64,000 nucleotides of DNA from positions 6,138,001 through 6,202,000 of the forward strand of contig OY970367.1 of the NCBI GenBank assembly GCA_963718635.1. Reading direction: 5' to 3'. The position numbers and the translations under genes are program-made. This DNA comes from JAIOQJ01 sp963718635 (GTDB lineage Bacteria > Planctomycetota > Planctomycetia > Gemmatales > Gemmataceae). Positions 1-10,527 of the stretch are shown in pieces. The notes under the pieces were generated by a model. It had not been told where the DNA came from and did no database searches. It saw nothing but the letters and a program-made list of their open reading frames with translations. Numbering within the stretch: the first letter of the stretch is position 1; each line of letters starts with the position of its first letter.

Positions 1-3000
1 TGTTGCAGTTTGAGCCAGCGCGCTCGGCGAACCCAGAAGAAACGCACGGGGAGAAACAGGTCAACAACCTCATCCGAGATCAATAGGCCGCCCAGAACGG
101 GCAAGGCCATCGGGGCCAGGACTTCCCCTCCGACGCCGCTGGCGAATACCATCGGGAAGATTGCAATAATGGCCACGCCTTCGGTTAGCAGTTTCGGGCG
201 AAGCCGATGGACGGCGCCTTCAATCACAGCTTGCCGCAATTCCTCCAGCGTTTTCATGTTTTTGAGGCCGCCCCGTTTTTCGATCGCTTCACGTAGGTAG
301 ACGAGCATTATGATGCCGGTTTCGGTAGCCATGCCGAAACAGGCGATGAAGCCGACCCAAACCGCGACGCTGAAATCGAGCGGAGGCGTGTCCCAGCCAT
401 TGAGGATCTTGGGAAAGAGATAGAGAAAAAAGGCGCCGCCCGCCAAGGCTTCGGGAACGGCCAACATCATCAAAACCGCATCGGCGAAATCGTGATAGGT
501 CAGATAGAGAATGAGAAAAATCAGGACGATCACGATGGGGAAAACCCAGCGAAGCGTCTTGGCCGCTCGCTCTTGATGCTCGAATTCGCCCGCCCATTCG
601 ACGTGCACGCCTTCGGGCAACTTTACTTTCTCGGCAATCACGCGTTTCGCTTCTTCGACAAAGCCGACGGCATCGCGGCCGCGCACGCCAAGCGTGACGT
701 AGTTCACCAGCCGGCCGTTTTCGCTTTTGATGACCGAAGGCCCTTCGACCAGCTTGATCTCGGCCACGGCCGACAAGGGCAACAGTTTTTTCCCCTGAGC
801 CGTGTGGCCGTTCGCCTGCTGATGCTTATTGGCGGCGCCCATTGCCTCGTTCGTATTAGTAGGCGCCATCGAGCTGTTGGCGGGGATGAGTAAGCGCTTG
901 ACCGCTTCCTCATCCTCGCGCTGAGCCCGTGAATAACGGACGCGAACGGGGAAGCGCTCGCGCTTCTCGACGGTCATTGTCACCACTCGGCCGCCGATGG
1001 CCATCTCGATCTCAGCTTGCACGTCCTCGACGCTGATGCCGAACTGCCCGGCTTTGTTGCGGTCGATCGTGATTTCGAGATAGCCTTTATCCATAATCGG
1101 CTGCGCCAGCGGATCGCGCGCCCGTTGACCGCACTGACGGCCGTTTCGATCTTTTTGCAAATGTCATTGATCGTCACTAAATCGGGACCGAAGACTTTGA
1201 TGCCGATATCCGTGCGCACACCGGTAGAGAGCATTTCCATGCGGTTGATGATCGGTTGAGTGAACGTGTTGCCCCAACCCGGCACCTGCAGCACCCGGCT
1301 TCTCATCTCATCATCAACGAGATCGCCTCTTGGCCCGCCGCTGCGCTGTGAAAAGTATACCCGGCCTTGGAAAGGCTTTTCCAAGCGGGCTCGAAGTTCA
1401 GTGAACACAGTCATTGCATCGCTATCGAAGTCTTTATGCAAGCGGGCGTTCGTTGCTTCTACAGCGAATTTTTCAGACTCTTTTCCGCGCGTTGCTCCTC
1501 CAAGCAATCCGCTGCTGCCAGCGCCTTGCACCAGTTCTTCGAGCGCGTACCAGGTATAGGCTTCCGTTCCGCGATCGAAGAGTTCCCAGTTGATCTTCTT
1601 CATCTGTTCGAGCCAAAGCCGCTTTCTCTCTTCTTCAACCCGGTTCAACGATTCGGAGGCAAAATTGTTTGCCCCGCCATTCGCTGTCTGGTTGAAAACG
1701 GTCAGCGCTTGCTGCCATATCGATTCGCGTGGTTGTAGGCCTTGCCCCGCATCATCGAGGAAACCATCGGCGACCAGCTTCCGCGCAATCTGCGCTTGCA
1801 TCCGGCTCACAACTTCCAGAGCAGGAGACTGTGCCAAGCGTCTACCATCATCTTCACTCATGTCGGAGACCCACTGGCTTATCAAAGTAGTCTCGATTTC
1901 CGGATTGAGCCCATGCAGCACGCCCGCTTCGTGCAGTTGCCGGAATGTCTTATCTGCGACGAATCGCACAAGCGTCGAAGCGAGGTCGTACTCGAATTCC
2001 TTATACCGGCGTAGAGCGAGTTCTCGCATCACCTCGTCGAAACGTTCCAGTGCCTTCTGCGCTGCATCGTTGATCAGACTTTCGCGATCGTCGGCATGGG
2101 GCGCTCGCTGCACGAAACCTTGCACTTCCAGAAGAGACAGCGCTTCCTGGCTTTGCCGCAACGCGTCGGGAAACTTGATTACGCGCCTGGGCCAATATTC
2201 GCGCGGCCTGAAATTGATAAAGGTTTCCATCATTTCGAGAGGCGCCGGATCGGTGGCTGTGTCCGCACGCCCTGTTTTGCCGATCACCGATTCGACTTCC
2301 GGAAAGCCGCGCAGCAGGGCATCGCGGGCTTTCAGATCGTCGCTCGCTTGGGTGATGCCAAGGCGCGGCACGGTGACCGGCATATCGAGCGTGGTTCCTT
2401 CATCCAGCATCGGCATAAACGCGACACCAATTTTCGGCAGGTGATAGGACCATAAAGCCAGAGGAACAAGCGTAGCCAGTGAGAGAATTTGCCACACCAG
2501 CCCGCGCACCGAAACGAGAGTGACGAATGTGACAAGCGCAAAAATAGCGAGAAAAAAGATGCGCCACCAATACTCCGAAGCGCCAAACCCGAAGAGCGCT
2601 TGCACCGGAAAAATCCCGACTGCTGGAATAAGCAATGCCGCAAAGCCCCACATCACCAAGTTGCGCCGGGGCAGAGCCCAAGTCAGAAACGGCTTATAGA
2701 TCTTGATGAAACTGCGCACGATCCAATTCTCTTCTTCGCTCCGAATTCGACCTCTGATGAACGTGGGAATCAGGGCAGGCACCACCGTGACCGATAAGAA
2801 CGCAACGCCGACCAGGGCAAAGCTCTTCGTGAAGGCCAACGGATGAAACAGCTTGCCCTCTCGACCGGTGAGCATAAAGACCGGGATAAACGACAGCAGC
2901 ATGATGAGCACGGAGAAAAAGATCGGCCGGCCGACCGTACGGCATGCACGCATGACCAGCTCGCGTGTGTCGCCGGTTACTTTGGCATCGCCGAATTTCT

Positions 3001-4273
3001 CCTTCAAATGATGCGTGGCGTTTTCGACCATCACGATCGATTGATCCACGAGGATGCCGATGGAGATGGTAATGCCTGCCAGCGACATGATGTTGGCCTG
3101 CACATCGACAATTCCGAGATGACGCAGCAACCACATCAACCCGAATGAGAAGAGCACCGAAAGAGGCAGCGTAATGCAGATGACAAAGGCACTGCGGATA
3201 TGCGACAGAATGAGCATAATGGCCAAGGTGGCAATCACCATCTCGTGCCACATGACTTCCGCAAGCGTATGAATGGCACCCGAAATAAGCCGGGTGCGAT
3301 CGTAGGCCGGCACGATCTGCACGCCCTCGGGCAAACCCGATTGCAGCTCGACAATCTTCTGTTTGACGGCCCGCGTGACACGCAAGGGGTTTTCGCCGTG
3401 CCGCATCAAGACGACGCCTCCGGCCACTTCGTCTCCGTTCTTCTCAAAAATGCTGCGTCGATATTGCGTTCCCAATTGCACGGTCGCCAGCGTCTTGACG
3501 TAAATAGGTGTGCCGTTCACCTCCTTGACGATGGTGTTTTCAATGTCCGCGCGGTCTTTGATCCAGCCGATGCCTCGGACGATATACTCGGCATTGTTCT
3601 TTTGAATAACTCCGCCGGATGCCGGCAAATTGCTGCGACCGATCGCGGTAAAAAGCTCGCCCAACGTGATGCCATAGGTCCTTAAACTTTCCGGCTGCAC
3701 ATCGACCTGATACTCCTGCGGCATGCCTCCGACCGTCGCGACTTCAGCAACCCCCGGCACTGAATTGAGTTGCTGGGTGATGTAGAACTTGTTCAACGCC
3801 CAGAGCTTGGGTGGATCGATCGGCGTCTTCTTGCTCGGCTCGACTGTATACCAGAAGATTTGACCGAGCGAGGTGGCATCGGGCGCCATGTAGGGACGCA
3901 CATTGGCCGGCAAAAAACTGGATGCTTCGTTGAGCCTCTCAGTCACCCGCTGCCGGGCAAAATAAAAGTCTATTTTTTCTTCAAAAATAATAGTGATCAT
4001 CGAGAAATTGAATTCAGAGGATGAGCGCACGGCCTTAACGCCGGCCAGGCCTTGCAGCTTGCGCGACAGCGGGTACGAAATTTGGTCCTCGATCTCGCGC
4101 GGGCTGCGACCCGGCCAATCGGTGAAAACGATCACCTGGTTTTCGCCGAGATCGGGTATCGCATCGACGGGCGTATCGAGCATCGCATAGACGCCGAACA
4201 TGGCCATGCCGGCGGCCAGCAGCAACACGATAAACCGATTGCGGATCGAGGCTTCAATGATGCGTTCAATCAT
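1..4273 (-). CDS. CusA/CzcA-type heavy-metal RND efflux pump, partial, one frameshift
   Basis: Inner-membrane proton-driven pump of the HME-RND family, which with a CusB-type adaptor exports Cu/Ag-like cations across the envelope. The N-terminus (MIERIIEASIRNRF, then a hydrophobic helix) and the GITISIGILVDQSIVMVEN helix are typical. The frame is open from 4273 to about 1123. There one base is missing in a run of C (plus strand), and the protein resumes in another frame (GARDPLAQPIMDKGYLEI) that stays open to the window edge, so at least 1,420 codons. CusA proteins are usually near 1,050 residues. The excess is a block of roughly 280 residues, rich in charged helices, between about residues 680 and 1010 in the second periplasmic loop. 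The gene lies 31 bp after the CusF-like lipoprotein gene, so it is probably the last pump gene of this operon. The metal is inferred from the neighbours; Cu/Ag is likelier than Co/Zn/Cd. Confidence 0.88.
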
Positions 4274-4304
4274 AGTTTTCTCAAACGATTGCTCATCGAG
4301 AACA

Positions 4305-4823
4305 TTACTTGTTCTTTGACTCGACAGCGTCTCGGCAGCCTTCGCAGCAGATGAAAACCGGCTTCCCTTTAACCGTCAGCTTTACCGGCACATCCATCGA
4401 GCCGAGCGGCTGGCCGCTTTGCGGGCAGGTTTTTTGGGCTTCTGCGAGTGCTCGATCTTCGGGCGAGAGTTTGGCGAGCGCTTCGCGAATATCTTTGTCC
4501 TTGTCTTTGGCTTTTGCCGTTCCAAGCGCTTTGAGTTCGGTGATGACATAGCGAACGTCAACATGCTTCACCTTGCCTTCGACTTGTGTGCCTACCGCAA
4601 GCCCTTCGAGAAGTTTTGCATCGTCAACGGAGAACGTCATCGTCATAGCCTTCATCAGGCCCGGAATATCTTCGTGATCGATTTTCACCTTCTTTTCGCT
4701 CGCATCGATCGAGACAATTTTCCCTTTGATGGGATAGAGCTTGTCGTCGGACGATGTAGGACTATTACAGCCTCCGACTACGAACGCGGAGATGGTGAAA
4801 AACAACAAGTTGCGATTGAACAT
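4305..4823 (-). CDS. CusF-like copper-binding lipoprotein with Cys-rich tail
   Basis: 172-residue exported lipoprotein. The signal peptide ends in a lipobox (VVGGC, residues about 16-20). Residues about 30-100 match the CusF/copper-binding fold used to hand periplasmic Cu(I) to the pump, with the HEDIPGLMKAMTMTFSV stretch carrying the Met/His ligands. The last 55 residues form a separate Cys-rich module (CPQSGQPLGSMDVPVKLT, then FICCEGC) that also occurs twice at the end of the adjacent CusB-type adaptor. The gene lies between adaptor and pump on the same strand. The 285 bp separating it from the adaptor gene is filled with palindromic repeats, so it may be partly uncoupled from the adaptor transcript. 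The function of the tail is inferred: its paired cysteines suggest metal binding. Confidence 0.85.
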   Translation of the reverse strand: MFNRNLLFFTISAFVVGGCNSPTSSDDKLYPIKGKIVSIDASEKKVKIDHEDIPGLMKAMTMTFSVDDAKLLEGLAVGTQVEGKVKHVDVRYVITELKALGTAKAKDKDKDIREALAKLSPEDRALAEAQKTCPQSGQPLGSMDVPVKLTVKGKPVFICCEGCRDAVESKNK

Positions 4824-4867
4824 ATCAGACCCCTTGAATGAGTTTCCTTAAGCAGCGCTAAAATTTC

Positions 4868-5100
4868 TCGTTACCAGGCTCTGCCTGGTAACGGGTCGTC
4901 GAGGCTCTGCCTCGACGATTTTCTTTGCAAGACCCTCGCTATGCTGATAGCCAGCGCAACGAGGCGGAGCCTCAACGACCCGTTCCAAGGCAGAGCCTAG
5001 GAACGAGAGGGCTGAACCAGATTATGGCACTCGCGCATCAACTCGTTTCCTCGTTACCAGGCTCTGCCTGGTAACGAGGAAACGAGGCTCTGCCTCGCGT
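4868..5100. repeat. Cluster of short palindromes (GGCTCTGCC type)
   Basis: The gap between the adaptor and the CusF-like gene contains repeated inverted copies of AGGCTCTGCCT and its complement AGGCAGAGCCT, several flanked by CGTTACC/GGTAACG. Hairpins can form at about 4873-4893, 4900-4918 and 5051-5097. This is a REP-like intergenic repeat cluster. It could attenuate or terminate transcription between the two genes, but no T-tract follows the hairpins. Confidence 0.75.
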
Positions 5101-5107
5101 ATCCGTC

Positions 5108-6976
5108 TCACTTCTTCACCTGCTCTTTGATCTTCTTCAGCATCGCGTCTGGCTGGGCTTCTACATCCTTATTGCAACCTTTGCAGCAGGTGAAAATCAC
5201 ACCATTTTTAAGCGTCAGTTTGGGCGGCACGCCCATCGATCCAAGCGGCTCGCCCGTTAAGGGGCAAAGTCGCTGTGCCTCGGCTAATTTGCGGTCGTCG
5301 CTGTTTAGTTTGGCCATATTGTTCTCGATTTTGGCCTTTTGTTTGAGTTCATCCGCCAGTGCATTTGTGGCAGAAGGATTCGTGTTAGCCTTTTCCACAC
5401 ACTGTTTGCAACAGACGAAAACGGTCTGACTATTCAGTGTCAACTTGATCGGCACATCCATCTCGCCCAGCCTTGAGTTGGTGAGAACCGGACACCACTT
5501 CTGTGCCCTGGCGAGTTCCTGGTCTGCGGGCGCTAATTTCGCAATCGCCATCACAATTTTGGCGTCTTTGTCCTCCGTGTCGGTCGGCCTAGAGGCAATT
5601 TTGGCATTCGGGCTGCTTTTGCCTCCTCCTCCACCGCCGCCAATGTAAATCGAACCCATCGCCGGATTAAGCCGCGTCTCGGCATCAATCAAAAAGGAAC
5701 CCGACGCCACTACCAGGTCGTCTCGTTTCACGCCCGCCAATACAGGAAAATAGACTTCGCCCTTAGTGCCCGTCATCTTCGAGCCGAGTTCCACCTGTAC
5801 ACCATCAAAGGTGCCAGGCAATTCTTCTCGATACACCACCTTCATTTTGCCGGTGTCGATCACGCTGCTCTCGGGAATGGCCAGGATCTTGCCATCTTCG
5901 ATCTGCAGACGATTGCCGGCCGGCAGGTCAGCCAAGTCCGCTGCGGAGAGCCGAAGCGTGACGGTTGCCGACATGCCGGGCCTTAGCTCGTGTTCTTTAT
6001 TGTCAAGATCGAAACGGACGGTCAGTGTCCGCGTCTCTTGATCGACGTGCGGGAAAATGAACGATAGGCGGCCGTCAAAAACTCGGCCTGGAAACGCACG
6101 CGTCGCCGCTTTCACACTTAGTTCACGGCCTACGCTACCCGTTTGCGGGTCGTGAGAGCCCTTGGGCAGAAAGCCAAGATCTTCCTCGTAGAACTGGGCC
6201 TGAATCCATACTTTCGAAATATCGGCGACATCGTAAAGGGTCGCCCCCTCTTCGACATATTGTCCCTGCCGTTGATACTTCTTGATCACATGGCCCGAAA
6301 TTGGCGAGCGTATGGTGATCTGCGAAATCGGCTTGCCGGACTTGATGATGTCATCGATTTCCTTCGCATCGACGCCCCATAGCGTGAGCCGGTCGCGAGC
6401 GTTTTTCTCCAAATCTACGTTGTTCGAACGGATCGCGTCGAGCAGATTCTGCACGGTAACCACCAGATCGGGACTGTACAGCAAAGCAAGCGGATCCCCC
6501 TTGGCCACGAGTTGCCCCGTCTGATTGACGAACAGTTTGTCGATTCGGCCTTTGACTCGCGACGAGACGTTGAAGAGGTCGCGTTCGTCGAACTCGACGC
6601 TGCCGACTGTGGTGATTTCCTTCACCAGCGTCTGATAGGCCACCGGCAGCGTTCTGACGCCGGCCAACACGATGCGATAGGGCGACAGTTGCACCCGGCT
6701 TACCGTTCCTGCGGGAAGCGAATCTTCTGAAGGAGTCCCTTTCTTTCGCTTGGATAAATTCATGCCGCAGACGGGGCACTTATCCTTGGGGTTGGAGCGG
6801 ACTACGCTCGGATGCATGGGGCAATAGTATTCGCTATCGCCAGTCGACGCCTCTTCGGCGGAGGCCGAGCGCGTCCACTTGTCGTAGAGCCCGGCCAACT
6901 CGTCCCACTTCACAATCACCAGGCCGATGACTACAAGAATGACGAGAAAGCGCAGATGCGCCAATTGCACGATCAC
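5108..6976 (-). CDS. CusB-type RND periplasmic adaptor with HMBD and duplicated Cys-rich tail
   Basis: Membrane-fusion protein that links an HME-RND pump to an outer-membrane channel. After an N-terminal membrane helix there is a heavy-metal-binding domain (YYCPMHPSVV ... CPVCGMNL, residues about 50-75), then the barrel-sandwich and beta-barrel region typical of CusB (about 90-440). After a glycine run near residue 460 come two tandem Cys-rich modules ending FVCCKQC and FTCCKGC, each closely matching the tail of the neighbouring CusF-like lipoprotein. The start used is GTG. In the same frame upstream the sequence still reads as protein (RAERLGVRGK, IIWWLRF) but reaches a stop without a good start, while an ATG at 7069 in another frame leads towards it. 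The true N-terminus is probably broken by a further indel near 7010-7040. Confidence 0.88.
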   Translation of the reverse strand: MIVQLAHLRFLVILVVIGLVIVKWDELAGLYDKWTRSASAEEASTGDSEYYCPMHPSVVRSNPKDKCPVCGMNLSKRKKGTPSEDSLPAGTVSRVQLSPYRIVLAGVRTLPVAYQTLVKEITTVGSVEFDERDLFNVSSRVKGRIDKLFVNQTGQLVAKGDPLALLYSPDLVVTVQNLLDAIRSNNVDLEKNARDRLTLWGVDAKEIDDIIKSGKPISQITIRSPISGHVIKKYQRQGQYVEEGATLYDVADISKVWIQAQFYEEDLGFLPKGSHDPQTGSVGRELSVKAATRAFPGRVFDGRLSFIFPHVDQETRTLTVRFDLDNKEHELRPGMSATVTLRLSAADLADLPAGNRLQIEDGKILAIPESSVIDTGKMKVVYREELPGTFDGVQVELGSKMTGTKGEVYFPVLAGVKRDDLVVASGSFLIDAETRLNPAMGSIYIGGGGGGGKSSPNAKIASRPTDTEDKDAKIVMAIAKLAPADQELARAQKWCPVLTNSRLGEMDVPIKLTLNSQTVFVCCKQCVEKANTNPSATNALADELKQKAKIENNMAKLNSDDRKLAEAQRLCPLTGEPLGSMGVPPKLTLKNGVIFTCCKGCNKDVEAQPDAMLKKIKEQVKK

Positions 6977-7194
6977 CGCGAAGCGCAGCCACCAAATGAT
7001 TTTTCCGCGTACGCCCAGGCGCTCGGCGCGTGCAGGCCGGCAGATTGATCACGATCTCGATCGAATGGCATGCTCGCTCCTCAATGGCAGACTTTTATTC
7101 ATCAGACGCAAAGGCGCTCACGGCAACCGATGCTCCAGAATGCAGCTTGCAATAGTCGGTCAAAAAGACGGAAAATGGGCCAGAAAAGCAGCGG

Positions 7195-7646
7195 TTAACA
7201 GTTTAGCCGAGAAAGGAAAATGGAGATGTCGCTGTTCAAGCGCGTTGGATGAGCATAGCCGACTTGACATGGCGTAACTTCGGCAAAACGATAGGCGCCA
7301 TTTGCAAACAAAGGAAAAGTGTCGAACGCCTGGAAGATGGGCGTGGTCGCATTCGGTGGAACGGAGTCGGCGGGCAACTCGCAAACGCAAGCGCCGCGCT
7401 CGATGATGTTGACCCCGGCGTTTTCTTTGACGCGCCAGAAGGTGGGCAGCAGCAACACGCTTGCGACTCGACGACCTTTGCCTGACAACACGGCTTAACG
7501 CATCCAGCCGGGCTCGAAGCGGGTTGATTAGAGGCAGTTGCCGGAGCATTGGTGCAACCACAAGCCACGGCCAAGGGCGCAAGCAACACCGATATCGCTA
7601 GCAGGGAGCAGATAATGCGCGTCAGGATATGGCCACGGCTATTCAT
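7195..7646 (-). CDS. Cys-rich exported protein, frameshifted
   Basis: First gene of the metal-efflux block. It begins with a signal peptide (LTRIICSLLAISVLLAPLA) followed by a Cys-rich segment (CGCT, CVKPCC, ACCCCPP). Near 7400-7430 the protein-like reading moves to another frame (RGACVCELPADSVPPNA to the stop at 7195), while the original frame becomes Arg/Ser/Pro-rich and ends at 7236. I infer one gene of about 150 residues with an indel. Small Cys-rich secreted proteins at the head of Cu-efflux operons suggest a metal-binding role, but no specific family is recognised. Confidence 0.5.
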
Positions 7647-7742
7647 CTAGTAAGCATCTTATACAAATGCCCGAGTCATCATTCAATTATTCAGCGTTTT
7701 ACCATTTCAAACGAGTCAGTGCAATTCAAAAAAGAATTCCGA

Positions 7743-7814
7743 CAAAAAGATTTGGGACAAAAAAATAAGAGATGAACCGTTCCAGGTCTTATTTTTTTGT
7801 CCCAAATCTTTTTG
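7743..7814. repeat. Perfect 28-bp inverted repeat in a divergent promoter region
   Basis: Arms at 7743-7770 and 7787-7814 are exactly complementary over 28 bp (they include GATTTGGGACAAAAAAATAAG), with a 16-base loop. Similarity continues imperfectly outward to about 7731 and 7828. The flanking genes (Cys-rich protein and recN) diverge from here, so a terminator role is unlikely. A palindromic mobile repeat or a regulatory hairpin fits better. Confidence 0.8.
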
Positions 7815-7885
7815 CCAAAAATTCTTCCATGTGACTGGCCACGCCGGTACTCGACGCCCTTTTAAAACGCGCGTATCATTGGGAT

Positions 7886-9586
7886 ATGCTTCGGGAATTA
7901 ACCGTCCAGAATTTAGCACTGATCGAAGACGTTCACGTCGAATTGTCGCCCGGCTTTTGCGCCTGGACCGGCGAGACGGGGGCGGGCAAATCGCTTCTGC
8001 TCGGCGCTGTCGGGCTGCTTCTCGGCGATCGGGGATCGGCCGATCTCATCCGCGCCGGCGTGGACGAACTGCGCGTCGCCGGCCTCTTCGAGCTTTCCCA
8101 CCCGACCATCAAATCGACTGTAGAGACAATCCTCGATCAAGATTGCAGCGATGGCCAAATCGTGCTGACTCGACGCCTTCATCGCAGCGGGCGCAGCACC
8201 GCTTACGTCAACGAACGGCCCATCTCCATTACTTCCCTCAAGCAGATTGGCGACGTTCTCGTCGACATTCATGGACAACGCGAAAGCCATTCACTGCTGC
8301 ACCCCGCTTATCAGCTCGAACTTCTAGACGCCTTCGGCCGGCTGAATGAATTACGTGCCGAGTATCAAAGCCAAGCGAACGAGGTGCGGACGATGCGGAG
8401 CCGTTGCCGTGAACTGATCGAGAAGCAGGAAATGCGCCAGCGCGAACTAAGCCTGATCCGCTTCGAGCGCGATGAACTCGATGCGGCCGACCCAAAGGTC
8501 GATGAGATCAACATGCTTATGCAGGAGCGCGAGCGCCTGACGCATGCTCAAGCCCTCTGCGCATTCGCGGCCGAGTGCGCCAGCCGACTTTACGATGAGG
8601 AAGGTTCCGTCGCTGAATCGGTCGGAAAGTTAGCGAAAGACTCGCACGCTTGGGCGGCCATGGATGCACGGCTTGCCGATGTCTCCAAACGGCTCGACCT
8701 GCTGTTGCCGGAGGCACGCGATCTGGCCGCCACCTGTCGCGATCTGGCCGAGCAGTTCGAGGCCGACCCCGAACGCCTGGAAGAGGTCGAGAAAAGACTC
8801 CAATTGCTTCGCCGGCTCGAAGCGAAGTATCGCAAGAGCATCGAAGAGATCGTGAACTATCGGGCGACCTTGGATCAGCGCGAAACCGAGATGCAAAAGG
8901 AAGAAAGCGATCTTTCGGGTATTACCGGCCAACTGCAAATTGCCTTCGAGTCGCTGAAACAAGTGGCAATTAAGTTAAGCAAAGCCCGTGCGAAGATCGC
9001 CAAAAAACTAACCAGCGAAACGCAAAAACATTTGGCCCAATTAGGGATGCCGGCGCGGCGCATCGAAAGCAGCCTTGAAATAACAGGCTTAGGCGATGAT
9101 CCGCAAGCAGGCGATATACCCAGCGCTGGCATCGACCACCTGGAGTTGATGTTGGCAGCCAACCCCGGCGAGCCGCCGCGGCCGTTGCGCAAGATCGCTT
9201 CCGGCGGCGAACTGTCGCGGACCATGCTCGCGTTGAAGACGGTGCTTTCCGAACACGATCTGCGGGTGACGCTGATCTTTGACGAGATCGATTCCAACGT
9301 CGGCGGCCGGCTCGGCGACATCCTCGGCATCAAGCTTGCCGACCTCGGCCGAACGCACCAGGTGATCTGCGTGACGCATTTGCCGCAAGTGGCCAGCTAC
9401 GCTCGGCATCAATGGACCATTCGCAAATCGATCAAAGGCAAACGCACGGCAACCACCATCGTTCCCCTCGACACCGAGGAGGATCGCCTCCAGGAACTGG
9501 CCAGCATGCTTCGCGGCGAATCCAAAGGCGAGACGACGCTCAAAGAAGCAGCAGCCATGCTGAAGGCGGCAAAAAAGAAGTGGTGA
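7886..9586 (+). CDS. recN: DNA repair protein RecN
   Basis: 566-residue SMC-like ATPase acting in recombinational repair of double-strand breaks in the cytoplasm. The N-terminus (MLRELTVQNLALIEDV) is diagnostic. Walker A GETGAGKS lies at residues 29-36, a long coiled-coil region spans about 150-380, the ABC signature ASGGELSR is near residue 440 and Walker B LIFDEID near 462, followed by the D-loop SNVGGRLG. Length matches the family (about 550-570). ATG start. The gene stands alone on this strand, with an Rpn nuclease 59 bp downstream. Confidence 0.97.
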   Translation: MLRELTVQNLALIEDVHVELSPGFCAWTGETGAGKSLLLGAVGLLLGDRGSADLIRAGVDELRVAGLFELSHPTIKSTVETILDQDCSDGQIVLTRRLHRSGRSTAYVNERPISITSLKQIGDVLVDIHGQRESHSLLHPAYQLELLDAFGRLNELRAEYQSQANEVRTMRSRCRELIEKQEMRQRELSLIRFERDELDAADPKVDEINMLMQERERLTHAQALCAFAAECASRLYDEEGSVAESVGKLAKDSHAWAAMDARLADVSKRLDLLLPEARDLAATCRDLAEQFEADPERLEEVEKRLQLLRRLEAKYRKSIEEIVNYRATLDQRETEMQKEESDLSGITGQLQIAFESLKQVAIKLSKARAKIAKKLTSETQKHLAQLGMPARRIESSLEITGLGDDPQAGDIPSAGIDHLELMLAANPGEPPRPLRKIASGGELSRTMLALKTVLSEHDLRVTLIFDEIDSNVGGRLGDILGIKLADLGRTHQVICVTHLPQVASYARHQWTIRKSIKGKRTATTIVPLDTEEDRLQELASMLRGESKGETTLKEAAAMLKAAKKKW

Positions 9587-9645
9587 GGCGAGCGACGTCA
9601 GAGCCGCGACCGTCAGGGAGCGTGGAAACTTTGATCGAGGTAGCG

Positions 9646-10527
9646 ATGGCCAAAAAGCAACGCATTTCAGAACTGTTGTTGCACAATTTCGCCGAGAATG
9701 GCGTGACGTTTCTTCTGCACAACCCGGGCAATCTCGAAGACCTGATCAGGCTGCTTGCTCTGCAGAACCCTGCTATTCTGGAGCCAGATGGCTTTGACTG
9801 CCGTAAGCGCATAATCGAGCCCGACACGTTGATACGTAGCGATTTCAGCCACGGCATCACTGATCTTTTGATCCGCTTGCCTTATCGCATCGGCAAGAGG
9901 GCGGAGTGGATCGAACTCTATCTGTTGATCGAGCATCTCTCGGCTCATCAGCGCCATATTGTTCCGCGCACGCTCGGCTATGCGATGGACGCGTATCGCT
10001 TGCAGGAGCGCCGCTGGCGCGAAAAGCATCCTTCGTTGCAAGGTTTGCAGTACGAGGCCGTCATCCCAATAGCGGTTTACACGGGCGAACGTCCCTGGCA
10101 CAAGCCGACGCCGTTTCGCGACTTGGTCAAGGGCGGCGAGACGTTTGCACCTTTCATTCCTGAAAATGAGTTGTTATTTTTGAGCCTTCCAAGTCAGGAT
10201 AAGGCACAGCTGCTCAGTCACGGCGGGGCGCTAGGAGCCATGTTCCACGTTCTGCAGAATCGCCACGCTCAGTTGGAAGATTTCCAGAAGCTCTTGACGC
10301 AAACGGTTCAAGACATCGAAGAGCAGCTGACCCGAGACAAACATCGACTGCGCGAGTCGCTGGCGTACTTGCAAGCTTTGGTGTATCATTTCAGAAGTTA
10401 TGAAGAGTGTCCTGAACTGACGGATGACTTGACCCGGTCGATCCGCGCCGGAGATTCGGAAGGAGACAGAAATGGCCGTAAAAACGATTGCCGATGCGCT
10501 TCGCGAAGAGGGAGAAGCAAAGGGTAA
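9646..10527 (+). CDS. Rpn-family recombination-promoting nuclease / putative transposase
   Basis: 293 residues. PD-(D/E)XK-like Rpn/transposase_31 protein: the N-terminus (MAKKQRISELLLHNFAENG), DLLIRLPY, LYLLIEHLSAHQ and AVIPIAVYTGERPWHK are characteristic. The family has DNA endonuclease activity and, in E. coli, anti-phage and toxic effects. The start is the ATG before AKKQ; longer readings upstream overlap recN in another frame. The usual C-terminal helical domain is not in this frame. It is encoded by an overlapping ORF in the +1 frame (10472-10702), and this frame ends in a low-quality tail (GRKNDCRCASRRGRS). Either an indel separates the parts or the domain is expressed separately. Confidence 0.85.
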   Translation: MAKKQRISELLLHNFAENGVTFLLHNPGNLEDLIRLLALQNPAILEPDGFDCRKRIIEPDTLIRSDFSHGITDLLIRLPYRIGKRAEWIELYLLIEHLSAHQRHIVPRTLGYAMDAYRLQERRWREKHPSLQGLQYEAVIPIAVYTGERPWHKPTPFRDLVKGGETFAPFIPENELLFLSLPSQDKAQLLSHGGALGAMFHVLQNRHAQLEDFQKLLTQTVQDIEEQLTRDKHRLRESLAYLQALVYHFRSYEECPELTDDLTRSIRAGDSEGDRNGRKNDCRCASRRGRSKG

